In this document: positions 59,224 to 64,000 of the stretch, in pieces
Position numbering within the stretch: the first letter of the stretch is position 1
How the letters are laid out: every line of letters starts with the position of its first letter
Assembly: GCA_050485365.1 (NCBI GenBank)
Contig: JBJHBH010000002.1
Coordinates: 28,865-92,864 of the forward strand
Direction of reading: 5' to 3'
Length of the DNA stretch: 64,000 bases
Source: JARFUG01 sp050485365
GTDB lineage: Bacteria > Desulfobacterota > Desulfuromonadia > Desulfuromonadales > JACZKF01
Position numbers and translations under genes: made by a program
The notes under the pieces: model-generated
The model's database searches: none
Seen by the model: only the letters and a program-made list of their open reading frames with translations
Told to the model about the DNA's origin: nothing

Positions 59224-59866
59224 GAGACTTGAAAGCGGACTGAGGCGCCTGGAGATCGATCTGCCGCAAGAGACGCGCCGATTGCTGCTGCGCTACCTGG
59301 AGGAGCTGCAGCGCTGGAACCGGCGGATCAACCTGACCGCCATTCGCGGCAGTGACGAGGGGGTCGAGAAGCATCTGATCGATTCGCTGACCCTGCTGCC
59401 GCTGATGAAGGAGGGGGAGCGTCTTCTCGATATCGGATCGGGGCCGGGTCTTCCGGGGCTCGCCCTGAAGATCGCCGAGCCGTCGCTGCGGCTCGCCTCG
59501 GTGGAGTCGATCGGGAAGAAGGCCTCCTTTCAAAGGCACGTGGTGCGCACCCTGGGGCTGGGCGATGTGGAGGTTCTGGCGGAGCGCGCAGAAGCCCTCG
59601 CGGAGCGTGCGGACCTGCGCGGCGCCTTTTCGCTCGTCGTCTCGCGGGCCTTCTCCTCTTTGGCGGACTTCGCATCTTTGGCTCTGCCGTTCCTGGCGGA
59701 CGAAGGGCGCCTGGTGGCGATGAAGGGGGCGCTGGGCGAAGAGGAGCTTGAGCGGGATACCGAAGCGCTGCGCCGCCTTGGGCTGCAGGCTGGGGAGATC
59801 CGGCATCTGCGTCTTCCGTTCTCCGCGGCGGAGCGGACGCTGATCGTCCTTGGGCGCGCGGCGTAG
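59210..59866 (+). CDS. rsmG: 16S rRNA (guanine-527-N7)-methyltransferase RsmG
   Basis: 218 aa SAM-dependent methyltransferase for G527 of 16S rRNA. WNRRINLTAIR, HLIDSLTLLPL, LLDIGSGPGLPGLALKI (SAM motif I) and VSRAFSSLADF. GTG start inside the end of mnmG, in the frame that retains the N-terminal helix. Confidence 0.96.
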   Translation: MQAPERLESGLRRLEIDLPQETRRLLLRYLEELQRWNRRINLTAIRGSDEGVEKHLIDSLTLLPLMKEGERLLDIGSGPGLPGLALKIAEPSLRLASVESIGKKASFQRHVVRTLGLGDVEVLAERAEALAERADLRGAFSLVVSRAFSSLADFASLALPFLADEGRLVAMKGALGEEELERDTEALRRLGLQAGEIRHLRLPFSAAERTLIVLGRAA

Positions 59867-59948
59867 GGGGCGAGATCTTTTTTCTTCCAAGTACGGGAAG
59901 TGTCGTGCTAATGTTTCGTCCCGATTCACGCGTAAGGAGGGTTATCGT

Positions 59949-60713
59949 ATGGCGCTGATTATGGCCGTCGCCAATCAGAAGGGGGGGGTGGGGAAGACGA
60001 CCACGGCGGTCAATCTCGCCGCCTCGCTCGCCGCGGCGGAGAAAAAGACGCTCATCGTCGACATGGACCCTCAGGCCAATGCCTGCAGCGGGCTCGGAGT
60101 GAACAAGGGCGAGCAGCGCCTCACCGTCTACCATGCCCTTCTCGGCGAGGCGCCCCTGTCCGAAATCGTCATCCGCTCCTCGCTCGAGCACCTCGACATC
60201 CTGCCGTCGAACACCGACCTGATCGGCGCGGAGATCGAGCTCGTGTCGGCCTTCTCGCGCGAGCGCAAGCTGGCCACCCTTCTCGACGCCGTTCGCGACC
60301 GCTACGACTACATCATCATCGACTGCCCCCCTTCTCTCGGCCTCCTCACCGTCAACGCATTGACGGCCGCCGATTCGGTGCTGATCCCGCTGCAATGCGA
60401 GTTCTACGCCATGGAGGGGCTCAGCCAGCTGATGCAGACGATCCGCCTGATTCAGAAGGAGCTCAACCCGCGCCTCTCGATCCGGGGGATTCTGCTCACC
60501 ATGTTCGACGGGCGAAACAACCTCTCCCACCAGGTGAGCGAGGAAATCCGGCGTCACTTCTCCGACCAGGTCTTCAAGACGGTGATCCCGCGCAACGTGC
60601 GCCTCTCCGAGTCGCCGAGCCACGGTCTGCCCGTCCTTCTCTACGACATCACCTCCCGGGGCTCCGTGGCGTACCTCGAGCTCGCCCGGGAAATCATCGA
60701 CAAGGGTCTCTGA
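59949..60713 (+). CDS. parA: Chromosome partitioning ATPase ParA (Soj)
   Basis: 254 aa. Deviant Walker A QKGGVGKTTTAVNLA, DMDPQANACSGLG, IIDCPPSLGLLTVNAL and C-terminal RGSVAYLELAREI. Binds DNA non-specifically as an ATP dimer and moves ParB-parS complexes. ATG at 59949 with AAGGAGG seven bases upstream; a longer frame overlapping rsmG is not supported. One base before parB. Confidence 0.97.
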   Translation: MALIMAVANQKGGVGKTTTAVNLAASLAAAEKKTLIVDMDPQANACSGLGVNKGEQRLTVYHALLGEAPLSEIVIRSSLEHLDILPSNTDLIGAEIELVSAFSRERKLATLLDAVRDRYDYIIIDCPPSLGLLTVNALTAADSVLIPLQCEFYAMEGLSQLMQTIRLIQKELNPRLSIRGILLTMFDGRNNLSHQVSEEIRRHFSDQVFKTVIPRNVRLSESPSHGLPVLLYDITSRGSVAYLELAREIIDKGL

Positions 60714-60714
60714 T

Positions 60715-61563
60715 ATGGCGAAACGGCCTGCACTCGGAAAAGGGATCGGCGCCCTTCTCAACTCGGCGACGCAGGAGGGGGGGCGTAAGTTCTTCGTCTG
60801 TCCCATCGAGGAGCTGCGGCCCCACCACGGCCAGCCGCGCAAGAATTTCGACGACAGAAAGCTCGACGAGCTCGCCGCCTCCATCCGCGAAAAAGGGATC
60901 ATCCAGCCGCTGGTGGTGAGGCGCCTCGCCGACCACTACCAGATCATCGCCGGCGAGAGGCGCTGGAGGGCGGCCCAGAAGGCGGGGCTGCGCGATGTTC
61001 CCGTCGTGATCCAGGACGTCTCGGAGGACTGGGCCTACGAAGTCGCCCTCATCGAGAACATCCAGCGCGAGGACCTCAACCCCATCGAGGAGGCCGAAGC
61101 GTACCAGCGCCTCATCGAGGGGTTCGATCTGTCCCAGGAGGAGGTGGCCAAGCGCGTCGGCAAGGACCGCTCGACCGTCGCCAATTCGCTGAGGCTGCTG
61201 CGCCTGCCGGAGAAGATCCGCGACGACGTCGCCGGGGCGAAGCTCTCGATGGGGCATGCCAGGGCGCTCCTTTCCCTGGAGGCCGACGAGGACATCCTCG
61301 AAGCGGCCGATCAGGTAGCGGCGAAAAAGCTCTCGGTACGTGAGACCGAAGCGCTGGTCAAAAAGATCCGCGCCTTCGGGCGCTCTCCCAAGGCGAAGAA
61401 AAAGGAGAGCGATCCCGAGCTGGTGCACCTGGCGGGGGAGCTCAAGCGGGCGCTGGGGACGCAGGTGAAGATCGCCCCCAAGGGCAAGGGGGGCCGCATC
61501 GAGATCACCTACTACTCGGCGGACGACCTCGATCGCCTCATGAGCGTGCTCGGTCTCCCGTAG
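60715..61563 (+). CDS. parB: Chromosome partitioning CTPase ParB
   Basis: 282 aa. LGKGIGALL N-terminal ParA-interaction peptide, IEELRPHHGQPRKNF, GERRWRAAQKAG (CTP/parS site), IENIQREDLNPIEEA, HTH (LSQEEVAKRVGKDRSTVANSLRLL) and C-terminal dimerisation domain ending RLMSVLGLP. Loads at parS and slides as a CTP clamp. Confidence 0.97.
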   Translation: MAKRPALGKGIGALLNSATQEGGRKFFVCPIEELRPHHGQPRKNFDDRKLDELAASIREKGIIQPLVVRRLADHYQIIAGERRWRAAQKAGLRDVPVVIQDVSEDWAYEVALIENIQREDLNPIEEAEAYQRLIEGFDLSQEEVAKRVGKDRSTVANSLRLLRLPEKIRDDVAGAKLSMGHARALLSLEADEDILEAADQVAAKKLSVRETEALVKKIRAFGRSPKAKKKESDPELVHLAGELKRALGTQVKIAPKGKGGRIEITYYSADDLDRLMSVLGLP

Positions 61564-61641
61564 CAGGCGCCGCGTCGCTGTTCGCGGCGAGCGACCCGAC
61601 AAAAAGCCAGACAACCCACCATCATTTTGGACGATCAGACT

Positions 61642-62043
61642 ATGTTCGGCAGGAAAGGCACGGCCACGATGCGAAAAGAGACACCGATCGAAAAGAGCGA
61701 TATCAAGGCGTTTCTCGGCCCGGGGAGCCAGTTCGAGGGGAAGCTCGTCTTCGACGAGATCGTGCGCCTCGACGGCACCTTCAAGGGGGAGATCTCCTCG
61801 CGCGACACCCTCATCGTCGGCCAGAGCGCCGACCTGCAGGCCGAAATCAACGTCGGGACCCTGATCCTGAGCGGAAAGTTCAAAGGGAACGTGAAGGCGG
61901 CGACGAAGGTGGAGCTGCGGGCGCCGGCGCAGGTCGAGGGATCGATCGAGTCCCCCGTGTTGGTGGTCGAGGAGGGGGTGGTGCTCAACGCCACGCTGAC
62001 CATGAAGAAAAACGGTGCGGAGAGCCCCGGCTCCAAGAAGTGA
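61642..62043 (+). CDS. Bactofilin
   Basis: 133 aa beta-helical cytoskeletal polymer protein: AFLGPGSQFEGKLVFDE, RLDGTFKGEISS, LIVGQSADLQAEI, LSGKFKGNV, VELRAPAQVEGSI form the regular short repeats of the family, with unstructured ends. Lies 78 bases after parB, same strand. In Myxococcus bactofilins scaffold ParAB; here only adjacency is seen. Start chosen at MFGRKG as in related proteins; a TTG 15 bases earlier and an ATG 27 bases later are possible. Confidence 0.9.
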   Translation: MFGRKGTATMRKETPIEKSDIKAFLGPGSQFEGKLVFDEIVRLDGTFKGEISSRDTLIVGQSADLQAEINVGTLILSGKFKGNVKAATKVELRAPAQVEGSIESPVLVVEEGVVLNATLTMKKNGAESPGSKK

Positions 62044-62095
62044 CGCCCGGCAAGCGCCCGTAAAACGAAGCGGCCGAAACGGGGGGTCAAAATCC

Positions 62096-62124
62096 TTGAC
62101 TTTCGACTCCTCCCGTGATAGCTA
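62096..62124 (+). promoter_or_regulatory. Candidate promoter of the atp operon
   Basis: TTGACT (62096-62101), 17-base spacer, TAGCTA (62119-62124, three of six matches to -10). The -35 is good and the -10 weak. Supported by position in the 186-bp gap before atpF'. Confidence 0.4.
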
Positions 62125-62136
62125 TTGCCTGTTTTG

Positions 62137-62159
62137 CCCTCCAGGCCGGAGGTTTTTTT
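62137..62159 (+). terminator. Terminator-like hairpin in the atp leader (possible attenuator)
   Basis: CCTCC-AGGCC-GGAGG followed by seven Ts, an intrinsic terminator form. The loop AGGCC and stem GGAGG can alternatively pair with CCGCCGGGCCT (62164-62173), so two mutually exclusive structures exist. Either ends the parAB-bactofilin transcript or attenuates the atp operon. Confidence 0.65.
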
Positions 62160-62229
62160 AATCCGCCGGGCCTTTGTATACAGTATACCGAACGTCGTTC
62201 GAAGCCGTTCCAACCACAGAGGTGTGACC

Positions 62230-62655
62230 GTGATTGAGCTCAACTGGACGTTGTTTGTGCAGGCGGCCAACTTCGCCATTCTGCTGCTGCTGCTCAATAT
62301 CTTTTTGTTCCGTCCCATACTGGGGGTGATTCGCGCGCGCCGCGAGGAGATCGACGGCTCGCTGCTTCGGGCGAAGAGTCTCGAGGGGCAGATCGAAGAG
62401 AAGATGTCCCGGTATCAGGAGCGCCTCCAGGAGGCGAGACTGAAGGGGACGCAGGAGAAGATGAAGCTTCGCCAGGAGGCCGCCGCCGAGGAAGGAAAGA
62501 TCCTGGGCGAGGCGCAGAAAAGCGCCACGGACGAGCTGCAGACGATCAAGAGCCGGGTCGGCGCCGAAGCCGAACAGGCGCGTCAGGATCTGAGGCGCGA
62601 AACCGAAGGGCTCGCCGCCGTTATTGCGTCCAAAGTCCTCGGGAGGGCCGTTTGA
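62230..62655 (+). CDS. atpX: ATP synthase F0 subunit b' (AtpX)
   Basis: 141 aa. IELNWTLFVQAANFAILLLLLNIF membrane segment, then a long amphipathic, charged helix (EEIDGSLLRAKSLEGQIEEKM). One of two b-type stalk subunits, as in Geobacter and phototrophs. GTG at 62230 with GAGGTGTGACC; another GTG two codons upstream is possible. The stop overlaps the atpF start (TGATG). Confidence 0.92.
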   Translation: MIELNWTLFVQAANFAILLLLLNIFLFRPILGVIRARREEIDGSLLRAKSLEGQIEEKMSRYQERLQEARLKGTQEKMKLRQEAAAEEGKILGEAQKSATDELQTIKSRVGAEAEQARQDLRRETEGLAAVIASKVLGRAV

Positions 62656-63236
62656 TGTACACGAATACCTGGATGAAGAAGGGCGTCGTTCTGGTCGCGG
62701 CGCCCCTGATGGTTCTGGCTCTCGCCTCGACGCTCTACGCGGGCGACTATGAAATGAACTACCTGAAAGACTACATCTATCGGGTCATCAACTTCGTCGT
62801 TGCCTTCGGGCTCATCGCCTTTTTCGTGAGAAAGCCGATCCGAAACGCAATGGCCGCCCGAAGCGAGGGGATCGCGCAGCAGCTCGAGGAGTCGAAAAGC
62901 GCCCGCCAGGACGCCGAGGCCAAATTCGCCGAATATGACGCGAAGCTGAGTGCGGCGACGGCCGAAATCGACGAGATCTACGCCGGCATCCGCCGCGAGG
63001 GGGAGGTCGAGCGCGAGAAGATCATCGCCAACGCGAAGGAGATGGCCGAGAAGATCAAGGCCGACGCCCACAGAGCGGCCGCCAACGAGGTCAACGCCGC
63101 CCGCGCGGCTCTGCGCAAGGAGGCGACCGCGCTGGCGGTGGCCCTGGCCGAGGAGCTTCTCAGAAAGAACATCACCGAGCAGGATCAGGCACGTCTGATC
63201 GACGAATACATGCAGAAGGTGGGAGAACTACATTGA
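62655..63236 (+). CDS. atpF: ATP synthase F0 subunit b
   Basis: 193 aa. A hydrophobic N-terminal segment like a signal (VLVAAPLMVLALASTLYAG) before the membrane helix (YIYRVINFVVAFGLIAFFVRKPI), then the long stalk helix. The N-terminal extension is a feature of this bacterial group. ATG overlaps the atpX stop; GGGAGG eight bases before. Confidence 0.93.
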   Translation: MYTNTWMKKGVVLVAAPLMVLALASTLYAGDYEMNYLKDYIYRVINFVVAFGLIAFFVRKPIRNAMAARSEGIAQQLEESKSARQDAEAKFAEYDAKLSAATAEIDEIYAGIRREGEVEREKIIANAKEMAEKIKADAHRAAANEVNAARAALRKEATALAVALAEELLRKNITEQDQARLIDEYMQKVGELH

Positions 63237-63775
63237 GCATCAGCGCGATTTCCAGACGGTATGCCAGGGCTCTCGTCGAGATGGGGTCCGAGCGCAAAAT
63301 GGTGGAGCAGTACGGCGAGGAGTTGGGCAGGGTGAACGCCGTTCTCGGCCAGTTCGACTCTCTTCGGCTCCTGATGGAGAGCCCGACCTTCGCTCCGGAG
63401 AAGAAGACCGCCCTTCTGGCCGACCTTGAAAAGACCCTCGACATCTCCGAGGGGATGCGCAATTTTCTCGGGCTCCTCCTGGCCAAGGACCGCCTGCGGT
63501 ATCTGCCTCAGATCGAGAGCGACTACCGCGCCTTCGCCGATGAGCTCTCCGGCATCGTGCGGGCGCGCATCGCCACCGCGAGCGGGATGTCCGATGCGCA
63601 AAAGGAGGGGATCAAGGCCGCGATGGAGCGGCAGACGGGCAAAAAGATCGAGCTCAGCTCGACCGTCGACCCCTCCCTGCTGGGAGGGATCCAGGTCGAA
63701 ATCGCCGGAAAGGTCTTCGACGGCAGTCTCAAGACGCAGCTTAGAAGAATTGAAGAGACTTTAAAGAAGGGGTGA
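63233..63775 (+). CDS. atpH: ATP synthase F1 subunit delta
   Basis: 180 aa. SISAISRRYARALVEMG start, FLGLLLAKDRLRYLPQI and the C-terminal VDPSLLGGIQVEIAGKVFDGSLKTQL signature (residues about 143-170). Connects stalk b/b' to F1. TTG start overlapping the atpF stop (TTGA). Confidence 0.95.
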   Translation: MSISAISRRYARALVEMGSERKMVEQYGEELGRVNAVLGQFDSLRLLMESPTFAPEKKTALLADLEKTLDISEGMRNFLGLLLAKDRLRYLPQIESDYRAFADELSGIVRARIATASGMSDAQKEGIKAAMERQTGKKIELSSTVDPSLLGGIQVEIAGKVFDGSLKTQLRRIEETLKKG

Positions 63776-63785
63776 GATAGGTCCT

Positions 63786-64000
63786 ATGGAAATCAGAGCG
63801 GAAGAAATCAGCGCGATCATCAAGAAGCAGATCGAAAACTTCGGTCGCGAAGTCGAGGTCAGCGAGACCGGTACGATCATCTCCGTCGGCGACGGCATCG
63901 CACGCATCCACGGCCTGGACAAGGCCATGGCGGGAGAGCTTCTTGAGTTCCCCGGCGGCACCATGGGGATGGTTCTCAACCTCGAAGAAGACAACATCGG
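63786..64000 (+). CDS. atpA: ATP synthase F1 subunit alpha, 3' end cut by window edge
   Basis: N-terminal 71 residues only: MEIRAEEISAIIKKQIENFG, TGTIISVGDGIARIHGLDKAM and EFPGGTMGMVLNLE, the diagnostic N-terminal beta-barrel. Downstream atpG, atpD and atpC would lie outside the window. Confidence 0.96.
   Translation, partial: MEIRAEEISAIIKKQIENFGREVEVSETGTIISVGDGIARIHGLDKAMAGELLEFPGGTMGMVLNLEEDNI

Overview
The window is about 64 kb of high-GC bacterial chromosome surrounding the replication origin. Gene content and protein style suggest a Desulfuromonadales/Geobacterales-type bacterium: AblA-type lysine 2,3-aminomutase, FolE2 beside QueC, an ATP synthase operon with paired b' and b subunits, bactofilin next to parAB, several PAS/GGDEF sensors, a di-heme lipoprotein, and a sigma-54 activator. 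The taxonomic assignment is an inference from these features and no database was consulted.

Layout. 1-4.8 kb: partial kamA, tRNA-Phe with promoter and terminator, a 52-residue ORF, dodecin, a TauE/SafE permease, tcdA and a TatD nuclease. 4.9-12.4 kb: a chemoreceptor without a periplasmic sensor domain and two convergent diguanylate cyclases. 12.6-15.9 kb: a three-gene operon whose products (TPR, YkuD L,D-transpeptidase, Lcl/DUF1566) appear to share the same C-terminal Cds6/NTF2-like module. 16-20.9 kb: tolQ-tolR-tolA-tolB-pal-cpoB. 21-25 kb: HD protein, threonine ammonia-lyase with a TraB-like gene, and a nucleoside transporter. 25.1-34.2 kb is the accessory stretch. It holds an AT-rich block (peptidase-MA-like lipoprotein, small lipoprotein, DUF4282, TraT), an unassigned gene with a sigma-54 promoter divergent from a sigma-54 activator, an ECF sigma/4-TM protein pair behind a perfect FNR box, and a DUF6448 gene. 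34.3-40.4 kb: folE2, queC, di-heme lipoprotein, pyk and mrcA (which carries a 10-N gap). 40.4-53.3 kb is the leftward origin arm: dnaA, dnaN, recF, gyrB, gyrA, TPR, gpsA, cyclophilin, EEP nuclease, nth. 53.5-64 kb is the rightward arm: rpmH, rnpA, yidD, yidC, mnmE, parS, mnmG, rsmG, parA, parB, bactofilin, atpX-atpF-atpH-atpA (cut by the window edge).

The dnaA-dnaN gap has the expected architecture of an origin unwinding element: DnaA boxes beside a run of four TAG/TAA trinucleotides. A consensus parS lies 2.6 kb before parA. Replication initiation, segregation, translation/tRNA modification, membrane insertion and ATP synthesis genes therefore diverge from one point.

The signals I consider most novel are: (1) a dispersed, structured intergenic repeat of about 90-140 bp present four times; (2) a compact sigma-54-controlled two-gene module with an uncharacterised sensor domain and an uncharacterised target protein; (3) a class-II FNR promoter driving an ECF sigma factor and an unassigned 4-TM protein; (4) the three-gene Cds6-domain cluster. 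None of these is proven to be a new system; the tests that would decide are listed with each finding.
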